A DNA stretch of 64,000 nucleotides from positions 1-64,000 of the forward strand of contig NZ_JBNHEP010000091.1 in NCBI RefSeq assembly GCF_050015995.1. Direction: 5' to 3'. The position numbers and the translations under genes are program-made. The notes under the pieces were generated by a model that was given only the letters and a program-made list of their open reading frames with translations, was not told where the DNA came from and did no database searches. Below, piece by piece: positions 1 to 8,320 of this stretch. Numbering within the stretch: the first letter of the stretch is position 1; each line of letters opens with the position of its first letter. The stretch is from Trichodesmium sp050015995. GTDB taxonomy: Bacteria > Cyanobacteriota > Cyanobacteriia > Cyanobacteriales > Microcoleaceae.

Positions 1-19
1 GTTTGACTATCTTTAATTA

Positions 20-150
20 CCGAAAAATTTTGGTAATTAGCCTCCCCTTGGATAGGGGATAATAAATAAAAATTTTCATGATTAGTCAATCCTATCCGTT
101 TTCAAGGAGAGGTAATTATTAATTATTAATTATTCATTATTCATTATTGA
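20..150. repeat. Dispersed palindrome-rich intergenic repeat, copy 1
   Basis: This stretch runs from CCGAAAAATTTTGG through the palindrome CCCCTTGGATAGGGG and a run ending in a tail of ATTATTAATTATTCATT-like units. Related copies lie at 4481-4607 (inverted), 13851-14052 (same orientation, with a nested 72-bp insert) and, more distantly, 7692-7834. It is non-coding and sits at the 3' side of the small minus-strand gene at 144-293. I see similarity by eye only; the exact ends are approximate. Confidence 0.6.
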
Positions 151-293
151 AATAGTTCTTTGAGCCATTCTACCTCTTCAATCAGTTTTTTTATGAGGCG
201 TTGCTGTTGCCAAACCAGTTCTTCTAGAGCTTCTTTGGACAGTAGTTCTAGGTCTTTTCGGTCTTGTGGGATATCTGGTGGCTTGAATTTCAT
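144..293 (-). CDS. Small 49-aa protein, possible N-terminal remnant of an IS66-like transposase
   Basis: The minus strand encodes 49 residues starting MKFKPPDIPQDRKDLELL and continuing as an amphipathic, Glu/Leu/Gln-rich helix. The start ATG overlaps the stop of the broken glycosyltransferase-like gene upstream in an ATGA arrangement. The motif 'LLSKEALEELVWQQQRLIKK' resembles the N-terminal coiled coil of IS66-type transposases (TnpC), as I remember that family. There is no catalytic region, because the reading frame stops at 144-146 and a repeat follows. It may be a transposase relic, or a short coiled-coil protein that is really expressed. No ribosome binding site is evident beyond the coupling. 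Confidence 0.4.
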   Translation of the reverse strand: MKFKPPDIPQDRKDLELLSKEALEELVWQQQRLIKKLIEEVEWLKELFQ

Positions 294-1108
294 TTCTGAT
301 CAGTAATACAGACCTTTCCCTTTTTGTCAACCCCTACACCTGAATGCTTACGAAGAAATTTTATTCTTTCTTTTGTACTACTATAATTTTTACCTCCGAA
401 ATGACCAGCAATACCCTGAAAATCAGGTTCTACTAAAAATCTAGATATAATCATATGTTCTTTTTCTAATTGCTTGAAAGCTTCGTAAAATTTAGTTTCA
501 ATATAAAAACATCCTTCTTGGTGTGATTGATGTAGAGGCCTTATATATTGATGATAAAATTTATTACTAAAAACTAAAAACCTAGTATCACAATAGGGGT
601 TAGCACCTTTTACTCCCCATAATTTTCTAATTCTCCAACCTTGATCTTTATATTTACATAAACAATCATAATCTTCCCTAACGCTTTCTAATATCTGGGT
701 CATATTCTTTAAATAAATCCGACCTGTAATTTTAGCAAAATGACTTACTGTATTAATCAATCTAGATTTTTCCAAACCTTTTTCTATTAATAAACACTCG
801 CCATATCCTTTGCCAAAATTTCTTGGAAAATCATTACAATTCAAAGAAATAAATTCAATTTGTTTATCCTAAGGATTGTCCTGAATAGCTTCTTTTAAAG
901 GTTCGAGAGGCCATCCATAATTTTCAATAAAAATTATCTTCCGAATTTGAGGTTGATGGTTAACATAATATTGGATACTATTATAGTAATCATTTTGTCT
1001 TTGTTCAGCTACTGTTGGATAAGCTTTTGGCATACCTTTAATATCTATAGTTGCTGTTAAAACTAGGGCTAAATCATATTCAATATTTAATTGAGATTTC
1101 TTTTTCAT
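290..1108 (-). pseudogene. Glycosyltransferase-like protein interrupted by one in-frame TAG
   Basis: Two open segments, 869-1108 (79 aa) and 290-868, lie in exactly the same minus-strand frame and are separated by a single TAG at 869-871. Read through, the junction is ...AIQDNP-stop-DKQIEFISLNCNDFPRNF..., which makes one continuous protein of about 272 codons. The N-terminal part has LALVLTATIDIKGMP and then KIIFIENYGWPLEPLK. The second part has GKGYGECLLIEKGL and KITGRIYLKN. This layout matches a sugar-transferase-like family common in cyanobacterial capsule and O-antigen loci, recalled from memory and not assigned a CAZy number. The simplest reading is a recent nonsense mutation, because the rest of the frame is intact. 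A sequencing error or stop-codon suppression is possible. The substrate is unknown. Confidence 0.65.
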
Positions 1109-1530
1109 TGTATATTGATTAGGATATATGCAAAAAAATCAGAGAATAGAGTAAGCAAAGAAATCATAAAATCAGAGAAACTAATAGACTTCACCGAAAA
1201 TTAATCTCAAACGTTTAAATTTACTAGGCTAAAACTTAGTTTCCGGAGAGGTCTAATTAACTCCCCTGATTAAATCATAATTTATTTTTGTCTAGGGTAG
1301 TTCTAAATTAAATTCCTGTCAAATAAATCCTCAAACCTCAGAATGCACTTATCATACTAAATCCAGTTTATAAAGAAGGTTTATTGTGGGGGTACGGCAG
1401 AAGACAGAAGGCAGAAGAAAAAAGGGTTAGAAGGATTTGGAAAAAGTAGGTTTTTATAACCGGATTTGGTATCAGAATTTAATATGAATATCTTGACAAA
1501 CCAAATTTTGTTTCAGGAATAATCATAAAT
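1109..1530. other. Intergenic region between divergent genes
   Basis: No convincing gene is present. The region carries a purine-rich stretch with GGCAGAAGACAGAAGGCAGA, a short repeat type common between cyanobacterial genes. A TTGACA box at 1493-1498 is followed 19 bases later by AATAAT, and could be a weak promoter for the gene starting at 1531. Confidence 0.4.
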
Positions 1531-3693
1531 ATGAAAAATAAATCTTTTTTCAAATCATTAAATACTAAGTTTAATTCACAGTCTAGTTTTTTGATTAATG
1601 TAATTCTTTTCTTGACTGTAGTTTTGATAATTATTTCTATCACATCAATATATATATCTAATGAACATACAATTTATTGGTGGGATTTTGTGGGATATCA
1701 GAATGCTGCGAATAATTTAACAAATTTATTTCGAGCATCTACCCAAAGAGCTATTGATGATATTTTAGGTTCTTTATCTCAACAGAAAAATTATCTAATT
1801 ACACTACCATTAATCCCATTTATCTATATTTTTGGCAACCAAAGAATTATTTATATCCTGAGTATTAACCTTGTTTATCTATTACCCTTCAGTTTATTGG
1901 TAGGAGCAATAGCTAAAAAATTAATTCCGGTTAATTCTGGATGGGTATTTTGGTCAACAGTAGCGATCGCTTTACTTGTACCTATGAGTTGGAGTCCGAG
2001 TTTAAGAGGATATCCCGATATAGGAGCAACCTTATTTATTTTATTGGCAATTTTGTTTTACTTAAAAAATATTAGACTAACTGCTTGGTGGCAAATTCCT
2101 ATTATTGGATGTTGTTTGGGAATATCTATAGTTTTAAGACGACATTTTGCTTATAGTGCAATAGCTTTTCTTGCTGCTGTTAGTTGCCAAAATATGATTA
2201 ACTTTTTAATTACTTTCAAGTCAGGCAAAATTTCTGGGAAAAGACTTCTAGAAAGCGCCATAAAAATTAGCCTTATTTCCCTAACTTCTTTCCTAACTAT
2301 ATCAATCTTTGCCTGGGGTTTTATCGAAAGTTCTTTAACAGAAAATTATCGAACTCTTTATGCTGCTTGGAGTTTATCAATACCTGACATATTCTGGCGT
2401 TATAGCTGTTTCTATGGGTTAGTAACTTTACTATTAGTTGCCATAGGATTTTTTGCAGGTCTTATGAGAAAATTTTTAATTTCATCTACTACTATTTTTC
2501 TCTTATTATTCGGAATGTTTTCTGTAGCTGAATGGTTAATTTTGTTGCGCTATGGCAATATTCATTACTCTCTACATTTGACGCCGATAGTAGTTTTAGG
2601 ACTAACCTCATTTATCTGGATAAGTATTCATATATTTCGACGCCAAACTAGATTAATCATTTTCAGCATTACCGGAATATATTTAATTGTTAATCTCATC
2701 TTTGGTTTAACTCCCCTCGGCAAATTCAATAACCCCCTACGGCCATTATTTGCCAGTAATTTTTCCCCATTAATTCGTTCCGACTACGATGAAATTTTGC
2801 GTTTGACTGAATATCTAAGTAACTTAGCACCGAATCGAGAATTAGTATATGTAGCTGCTTCCTCAAATCAATTTAATGCCAATATTATTAGAAACTCTAA
2901 CCGGATAATTAATCCTGAAAATTCGTCTAACTTAAGAGCAATAAGTAAACCACATATTGACACGCGCGATACTTACCCATTGCCAGAATTATTAGCAGCA
3001 CAATATGTAGTTATTGCTCATCCATTTCAGAAAGTATTATTAACTGATGAACAAGTATTAAAACCAGGGCAACAAGATTTAGTCAAGTTCGTTTATGACG
3101 CCTTTAGTCAAAATTTACCCATTAGTCAAGATTTCCAAAAATTGCCAGAAGAATTTGTTTTAGATGGAGGAGTAACTGTTAGTTTTTACCAAAGAATTCG
3201 TCCTACTTCTATCGCGACTGCTGTACAAACTTTATCAGCAATGCAAAAAGAAGTTCCCCAACGTCCGGGTAGACAGTTAGACTGGATGAGTTTCAATCAA
3301 TCTCCTTATATTACTTATAATTATTCGGCAGTTACTCAAGTTTCTGATGATGGTTATAATTTAATGACAAACCCTGCGGATGTTACTAAACAGACATCTC
3401 AATATTTTCTCTATTTAGGAGAGTTATCTTCTCCTGTAAAAATTACTGGTAAGCTGGATTTTCTTAATCAAGAATGTAATGGTTTATCTGTTAGGTTTTC
3501 TCTGTTAGATGAGCAAGGAAATTTCCTTGATACAACTGCTAAGAATTATTTTCCGGGAATTACTTCTGATTTGATTTTTTCTCTTAGAGGTAAAAGTGCT
3601 ATTTATCTACTTTTGGAAAATCTGAGTATCGAAAGTGATAAGTTAACTGATAAATGTGGATGGATAATTAATAATCTAGTCCTTGACGAGTAG
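1531..3693 (+). CDS. Polytopic membrane protein, probable GT-C fold glycosyltransferase
   Basis: This 720-aa protein has a first membrane helix near residues 20-45. A short periplasmic loop follows with YWWDFVGYQNAANNL, where the acidic residue sits in a position like the catalytic loop of GT-C enzymes. About ten more hydrophobic segments run up to residue ~400. The last ~300 residues form a soluble, probably periplasmic domain. This architecture is typical of GT39/ArnT-like lipid-linked sugar transferases in cyanobacteria. I see no motif that fixes the sugar or acceptor. The ATG start has no strong ribosome binding site; AGGAATAATC lies about 8 bases upstream. It stands alone, on the strand opposite to its left neighbour. 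A generic O-antigen or exopolysaccharide role is inference. Confidence 0.6.
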   Translation: MKNKSFFKSLNTKFNSQSSFLINVILFLTVVLIIISITSIYISNEHTIYWWDFVGYQNAANNLTNLFRASTQRAIDDILGSLSQQKNYLITLPLIPFIYIFGNQRIIYILSINLVYLLPFSLLVGAIAKKLIPVNSGWVFWSTVAIALLVPMSWSPSLRGYPDIGATLFILLAILFYLKNIRLTAWWQIPIIGCCLGISIVLRRHFAYSAIAFLAAVSCQNMINFLITFKSGKISGKRLLESAIKISLISLTSFLTISIFAWGFIESSLTENYRTLYAAWSLSIPDIFWRYSCFYGLVTLLLVAIGFFAGLMRKFLISSTTIFLLLFGMFSVAEWLILLRYGNIHYSLHLTPIVVLGLTSFIWISIHIFRRQTRLIIFSITGIYLIVNLIFGLTPLGKFNNPLRPLFASNFSPLIRSDYDEILRLTEYLSNLAPNRELVYVAASSNQFNANIIRNSNRIINPENSSNLRAISKPHIDTRDTYPLPELLAAQYVVIAHPFQKVLLTDEQVLKPGQQDLVKFVYDAFSQNLPISQDFQKLPEEFVLDGGVTVSFYQRIRPTSIATAVQTLSAMQKEVPQRPGRQLDWMSFNQSPYITYNYSAVTQVSDDGYNLMTNPADVTKQTSQYFLYLGELSSPVKITGKLDFLNQECNGLSVRFSLLDEQGNFLDTTAKNYFPGITSDLIFSLRGKSAIYLLLENLSIESDKLTDKCGWIINNLVLDE

Positions 3694-3938
3694 AGAATAT
3701 TTCCTGGAGATAACCACTGATAATTATTTGCCTGGAGTTAGTTCTAATTTCACCTTTTGTCTTCTAACCCATATTCCGCACGTCAAGTTGTAATATTAAA
3801 AGTAGTATAAAAAATGGTAGCGCGGGTTCGTATTTATACTCTATAAATCCTATTCATTGACCTTTCTCAGGAGTCAGATTCTCAGGAAAATATTAAGCAT
3901 AAATACTCAATTACTTACTCCTATTGACCACTTTAATT

Positions 3939-3973
<35 letters not shown>

Positions 3974-4044
3974 TTTTTCATGCTACATTTTGTCGTGCGG
4001 AATGTAGGTTCTAAGATTTATGCTTTTTTAATGTAAAAGTCTCT

Positions 4045-4177
4045 GGCTGGGGTGCTTCAACAAATGTATTGACTGTTGCGTATAGAGCAATAGTCGGAAA
4101 ATTTCACTATTCATCTCTCCAGTCTGGGTGCTTAAGGAAATGTATTGACTGTTCCCTATAGAGCAATACTCGGAAAA
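4045..4177. repeat. Pair of imperfect ~56-bp direct repeats
   Basis: Copy A (4045-4101) and copy B (4122-4177) share GGTGCTT, AAATGTATTGACTGTT, TATAGAGCAATA and TCGGAAAA, with a period of about 76 bases. Each copy contains TTGACT a short distance before TATAGAG, so each could hold a promoter-like pair. This is speculative. Confidence 0.65.
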
Positions 4178-4480
4178 CCAGAAATATTTTCATCTTGTGG
4201 AGCTTTCCACAAATACTGGTTTTTCCCTCATCAAATCTTTCCATCCATCGCTCTTCAGTGCAAAGCCACAAACATTTTCATTCTCTGAAGCTTCCCAAAA
4301 AAATCGCGCGTCAAAGGATTTTCGGTTGTATCCTCAGAATTTTTCTGATATCATAAATATTAACTGGAGTTACTCGCCTGTACGCATGACTTTTTATTCA
4401 ACCAGGAATGGTACAGTTTCTCAGCTCAGAATCTAAAAAACTAGCCTTGGAAGTATAAGACTCCTCAAGTTCAGTTTCAA

Positions 4481-4607
4481 TAATTAATAATTAATAATTA
4501 ATTATTAATTATTACCTCTCCTTGAAAACGGATAGGATTGACTCAAAGGAAAAATTTTTCTTGTTTCTCCTTTAAAGGAGAGGCTTTAAACCTTAATTTT
4601 TCGGTAA
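4481..4607. repeat. Dispersed palindrome-rich repeat, copy 2 (inverted)
   Basis: This is the reverse orientation of the repeat at 20-150. It runs from the AATTATTAATTATT tail through TTGAAAACGGATAGGATTGA to TTTTTCGGTAA, with its own palindrome CTCCTTTAAAGGAG in place of CCCCTTGGATAGGGG. Confidence 0.6.
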
Positions 4608-4681
4608 GTTAACCCATACCTATCACACATAGCTTTTAGTTTGAATCTAAAAATATTGTGTGGTATTTGTACAAACTTTCA

Positions 4682-4730
4682 GCCGTTAAAACTGGTTGGT
4701 TTCCAACTACCCGAATTTTTACGATGAAAA
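4682..4730 (-). repeat. Relic resembling the left end of the IS605-type element
   Basis: GTTAAAACTGGTTGGTTTCC followed by AACTACCCGAATTTTTACGA closely matches the end of the gene-less element at 13445-13735 (GGTGGTTTCCCACTTACCG, then AATTTTTATGATG). No matching right end is seen nearby, so it is probably a solo fragment. Confidence 0.45.
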
Positions 4731-4750
4731 TATTCTAATAGGAGATAAAT

Positions 4751-5146
4751 ATGAACAAAATTCAAGGCTGTGTAATTATTTTATTTAATAGCGAGAAGAA
4801 AATTTTGCTGGTACTGAGGGATGATAAAGATTCTATTCCCTTTCCTAATACCTGGAATTTATTAGGAGGTATTTTAGAAAATGGTGAATCTCCAGAAGAG
4901 TGTATTCGTAGAGAAATAAAAGAAGAAATAGAAATTGAATTAGGAAATATTAAATTCTTTCAAAAGTACAATGTTTACGAGCGGGAACATTATATTTTCT
5001 GGAAAAAAATAGATTTAGAATTAACGCAAATTAAACTTAATGAAGGTCAGCGTTTAGCTTATTTTAGTAAAGATGAATTAGATAAATATCAACTTGCTTT
5101 CCAATGTAATGATATTTTGAATGATTTTTTTTCCCAGGTCTTATGA
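4751..5146 (+). CDS. Nudix hydrolase
   Basis: This 131-aa protein has a Nudix box at about residues 38-60: GGILENGE, then REIKEEIEIE. It fits GX5EX7REUXEEXGU except that the last Gly is Glu. The Glu residues that bind the catalytic metal are present. Nudix enzymes cleave nucleoside-diphosphate-linked substrates in the cytoplasm; the substrate cannot be told from the sequence. The N-terminus KIQGCVIILFNSEKKILLVL is the usual first strand of the fold. The length is typical of a stand-alone Nudix domain. AGGAG lies 7 bases before the ATG and supports the start. It stands alone, convergent with the FHA-PrsW gene on its right. Confidence 0.85.
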   Translation: MNKIQGCVIILFNSEKKILLVLRDDKDSIPFPNTWNLLGGILENGESPEECIRREIKEEIEIELGNIKFFQKYNVYEREHYIFWKKIDLELTQIKLNEGQRLAYFSKDELDKYQLAFQCNDILNDFFSQVL

Positions 5147-5183
5147 CACCAGTTGAGTAAATAAATTATTCATTATTCATTAT

Positions 5184-6545
5184 TCATTTATTAACTATAG
5201 CCTGAGTCGCAAAATTTTCATTTCTTGTCGGAGAAAGAACTCTTGCTTTTAAAATAGCAGCTCCTAAAAAAGCATAAGAAACTACTCCCACAAATGCCAA
5301 AAGAAATATATTTAAAACTCCAGAAGCATTCCATAAAGCATGAAGAATAGAGGCAGTCAAATAACCAACTCCTAAAATTAACCAACTATTACGACGTCTT
5401 AGAACACTTAATCCAATAAAATAACCAAAATAACCACTATAAGCCATGTGCCCGGCAACTGAACCTAAAATTCTCGGAATTAACAATTGTAATCCTACCA
5501 ATTCACCCGCATCCACCCCCAATTGTAGACTAGCACTATCCACAATACTTGGAACATATTGCCCAAGAGTTTCTAATAAAGTAAATCCTAATGCTGAAGC
5601 TGTTCCTAATAAAATTCCATCTAAAGGTTCCCAAACACCAATTTTATTTCGCCAAGGAGAATGTAAATTACGACCTATTAATAATGCTAAAAACACAGGT
5701 AATGCTTTTAGCAATTCCTCCATTAATCCTGCTCCAAAAAACATCCTGATTAGAAAATTAAAAAATCCCAATTCTTGAGGATTTACTGATATATCACCAG
5801 GAAGTATTATACGAAATACCCCAATAAAAACTGTGAGAATTGGACTCAATAAAATTAAAACAGTTGTTAAAGCTACTCCAAATAATACCCACCAAGGTTT
5901 TTGTTTGCCACAAAGTTGATAAACGAAGTAATAAGCTGCACTAGCAATATAAGCTGCCAGCAGTACATTAAAAGCTCCTGCATTACCCACTGTTAAAAAC
6001 ATTAAAACAACAAAAATTACAGTGATAATACCCGGATAAAGATAAGCTTTTTTAGCTAATTGTTTTCCTGTAGAGGCAATCGGAAATAACTGTGTTAAAG
6101 TTATCGAGTCAGTATCTTCAACTTCAACATTAGCAACAGAATTGACAGGAGGTGGATTAAGGTTTACTGGTGGAGGTGATACTGATGGGGTTGATTTTTG
6201 GTTGGATAGATTATCAAAGATAAATTCTGGCCCATTGTAGCCAAGACGAATACGATCGCCTACCTGTAAAATTTGACATTCTTGTAATTTTTGTCCATTA
6301 ATATAAGTACCATTGACACTATTTAAGTCACAAATCTCCCATCTTAAACCATTATTTGCGGTCTGTTCAGCCTGAAGACGAATTAGTGCATGACGGCGAG
6401 AAACCATCCTATAGATTTTTGTCTCTAGGACAATTTGACAGGTGGGATCCCGTCCTAGGGTTACCTCTTCTGTCTCAGATAGGTACTTCTTGATGAGTCT
6501 TTTCTCATATAACCTTTTTGTAGACAGTTGTCGCAAAAATGCCAT
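5184..6545 (-). CDS. FHA domain fused to a PrsW-type membrane protease
   Basis: The N-terminal ~110 residues form an FHA phosphothreonine-binding domain: TLGRDPTCQIVL, SRRHALIRL, then DLNSVNGTYINGQKL and VGDRIRLGYNG. A Pro/Asn-rich linker follows, and then about eight membrane helices. In the membrane part, GAGLMEELLKALPVFLALL carries the paired Glu motif (EExxK) of PrsW-family intramembrane proteases, with later conserved histidines in GSVAGHMAYSGYFG and HALWNASG. PrsW of Bacillus performs site-1 cleavage of an anti-sigma factor; whether this protein does the same is unknown. The FHA domain suggests control by a Ser/Thr kinase. A TTG start at 6587 is possible, but it lies in repeat-like sequence, so the ATG at 6545 (MAFLRQLSTKR) is preferred; this gives 453 aa. 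Confidence 0.75.
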   Translation of the reverse strand: MAFLRQLSTKRLYEKRLIKKYLSETEEVTLGRDPTCQIVLETKIYRMVSRRHALIRLQAEQTANNGLRWEICDLNSVNGTYINGQKLQECQILQVGDRIRLGYNGPEFIFDNLSNQKSTPSVSPPPVNLNPPPVNSVANVEVEDTDSITLTQLFPIASTGKQLAKKAYLYPGIITVIFVVLMFLTVGNAGAFNVLLAAYIASAAYYFVYQLCGKQKPWWVLFGVALTTVLILLSPILTVFIGVFRIILPGDISVNPQELGFFNFLIRMFFGAGLMEELLKALPVFLALLIGRNLHSPWRNKIGVWEPLDGILLGTASALGFTLLETLGQYVPSIVDSASLQLGVDAGELVGLQLLIPRILGSVAGHMAYSGYFGYFIGLSVLRRRNSWLILGVGYLTASILHALWNASGVLNIFLLAFVGVVSYAFLGAAILKARVLSPTRNENFATQAIVNK

Positions 6546-6640
6546 TTTTTCAGATACTTGGTAGTCAAAATAATTATTAATGAGCAATGAGCAATTATCA
6601 ATGGAAAATTGTTAATTGTTCATTGTTCATTGTTGAATTT

Positions 6641-6895
6641 TTACTGATTTGCTTTAGCGTCTTGAATTGCTAAATAAAAAAGTAAGGCTGCTAGAGGTAT
6701 ACTCAAACTCAGAATTACCCCTGTTACTAAACTACCTAGTTCTGGTTCCCCAGAGGATAACTCAAAAACAGAGCCAACTGCTGCGATCGCTGCTATACAA
6801 GACCCACCCAAAAACAAACTTGATTTAGGAGTTCCTACCATATTTTTCACCAAATTTTTATTGACTTTTTTTGTTTTTTGTGATAATAAAAACAT
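6641..6895 (-). CDS. Small two-helix membrane protein of unknown function
   Basis: This 84-aa protein has a basic N-terminus (QKTKKVNKNLVKN) and two hydrophobic segments, about residues 28-45 (FLGGSCIAAIAAVGSVF) and 56-77. It ends AIQDAKANQ. It lies 46 bases after the start side of the deformylase gene on the same strand, so the two may be co-transcribed. I do not recognise the family; it looks like a conserved cyanobacterial hypothetical protein. Function unknown. Confidence 0.5.
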   Translation of the reverse strand: MFLLSQKTKKVNKNLVKNMVGTPKSSLFLGGSCIAAIAAVGSVFELSSGEPELGSLVTGVILSLSIPLAALLFYLAIQDAKANQ

Positions 6896-6941
6896 TTCAT
6901 GGCTAAGTTTTCCAGCCTCTAGATATTAGTTTCCACCAGAC

Positions 6942-7505
6942 TTAAGCAACAGACTTAACAGCTTTGGGGGAAAACTTATGCTTGGCCAACTCTTCATTAA
7001 GTGCCAACTTATTTTCTACTCGGTCTACAAAAAGCACTCCTTGAAGATGATCCATTTCATGCTGAATTGCCCTAGATAATAATTCTTTAGCCTGAAGAGT
7101 TTGAGGACGGCCATTTTCATCTTTGTAGGCAACTTCAATAATTGAAGGACGTTTAACATCCAAATAAACCCCAGGAATACTCAGACATCCTTCTTGGAAC
7201 AGACAAATATCAGTGCCATACCTTTTAATTGTAGGATTAATCAAAACCAGAGGAGGGGTAGCCGAATTATCTGGCTCACAGTCAATCACAATAACTTGTT
7301 TTTGGACAGCAACCTGGGGTGCAGCCAGACCAATACCATCAGCAGTATACATAGTTTGGAGCATTTCTCGCACCAGTTGTCTAATATCATCATCTACTTT
7401 AGCAACTCGCTTGGCTGACTGGCGTAAAGAGCGATCGCCTAAATAATGTATTTCCAAGGGTGGGTTCTTCAGTTTTTCCTTATTAACTATAATTTCAGAA
7501 TTCAT
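6942..7505 (-). CDS. def: Peptide deformylase
   Basis: All three signature motifs of peptide deformylase are present: GIGLAAPQV (motif 1), EGCLSIPG with the metal-binding Cys (motif 2) and QHEMDHLQG with the two His ligands and catalytic Glu (motif 3). The enzyme removes the formyl group from the N-terminal Met of new proteins in the cytoplasm. The length of 187 aa is normal for the bacterial type. The ATG start gives MNSEIIVNKEKLKNPPL. No tRNA-formyltransferase gene lies nearby. The small membrane-protein gene follows on the same strand. Confidence 0.95.
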   Translation of the reverse strand: MNSEIIVNKEKLKNPPLEIHYLGDRSLRQSAKRVAKVDDDIRQLVREMLQTMYTADGIGLAAPQVAVQKQVIVIDCEPDNSATPPLVLINPTIKRYGTDICLFQEGCLSIPGVYLDVKRPSIIEVAYKDENGRPQTLQAKELLSRAIQHEMDHLQGVLFVDRVENKLALNEELAKHKFSPKAVKSVA

Positions 7506-8168
7506 AGAGTCTTAACTTACCAAAATCGCTACATTTCTAATTTGTTTATAGGTATTTTTTCTACCTATTGCTCTATTTTAATAGAAAATATCAGGTTTCT
7601 GTCCATGAACAGTTAGACTGACTATCAATTAATCAATTAGAAAATGGGATTGACAAGGGAACAGAAAAAAATAAATCCTCAAATCTCTTACCAAAAAATC
7701 AGGTCACTAGCCTCCCCTTTGAAGGGGATAGAAAAGCGGTCGTTTCTCTGGGCGACTTGAATTGCGGAGCTTGGAGTAGGATGGGATGCTGAGGAAACCT
7801 AGGCATATCCAATCGACCAAGAGAAAATATTTGGTTCATTATTTCAATCCCAATGGTTCAGCGGTCGGTACTGATAACTGATAACTGATAACTGAAATGA
7901 CCTTGTCCTTAAATTCTGAGAAATTAAGTAAAGAAACCCGGTTGGTACAAGAAATAGACATCTACGAAAAACCCTGTTTCTGGGTTTGCCTGCATAAGTT
8001 CTAATTTTATTATCAATATATAGGTCAACTCAAAAGTCAAAAGTCAAATTCTTGCTGTAACTAAGTTTTGGCATTTGAGAATGTCCTAACATGAATGGCG
8101 ACTGCTATGTATATTTATGCCCAACTATCTACCACACCCAAAATCCCTAAATTAATTAGTCGAGTATA
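7506..8168. other. Intergenic region with repeats
   Basis: No gene is supported. It holds a diverged copy of the dispersed repeat (about 7692-7834) with a nested GCGGTCG...CGACCAAGAGA element, a CTGATAA heptamer array (7871-7894), the pair CAAAAGTCAAAAGTCA near 8031, and a ~37-bp motif GAGAATGTCC...ATGGCGACTGCTAT (8077-8113) that recurs inverted at about 12220-12257. Confidence 0.6.
7736..7824. repeat. Short nested element with GCGGT...ACCAAGAGA ends, copy 1
   Basis: This 89-bp segment starts GCGGTCGTTT and ends ATCCAATCGACCAAGAGA. The same ends bound a 72-bp segment at 13897-13968 and, more loosely, a 50-bp segment at 18775-18824; the middle differs in each. The terminal GGTCG/CGACC is an inverted repeat. 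It looks like a small mobile repeat without coding capacity. Confidence 0.55.
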
Positions 8169-8320
8169 TTGACACTCCCCGCTCTAAAGATACGGGGATT
8201 CTTGGCTCAACGACTCACCATCACCTAGCAGGATGTCTCCAACTAAGCCATAGGGTGAGTCTCCCCAAGCGTAGGTTTCGGTGTGCCCCACCGTACATAG
8301 TGCTTTTTGCAGGATGTTTC
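8169..8320 (-). ncRNA. Possible omega RNA (TnpB guide RNA) overlapping the tnpB 3' end
   Basis: In IS605-type elements the guide RNA of TnpB comes from the 3' end of tnpB and the right end, with the guide just outside the element. Here the tnpB stop codon lies inside the right-end hairpin (8177-8197) and the element ends at AGTGTCAA on the minus strand, exactly the expected geometry. The guide would be read from the sequence below 8169 (minus-strand TATACTCGACTAATTA). The 5' end given is a guess. Confidence 0.45.

Noticed and set aside
4197..4436. 79-codon open frame on the plus strand
   Set aside because: The product has no protein-like features, no ribosome binding site, and starts just after a direct-repeat region; probably chance.
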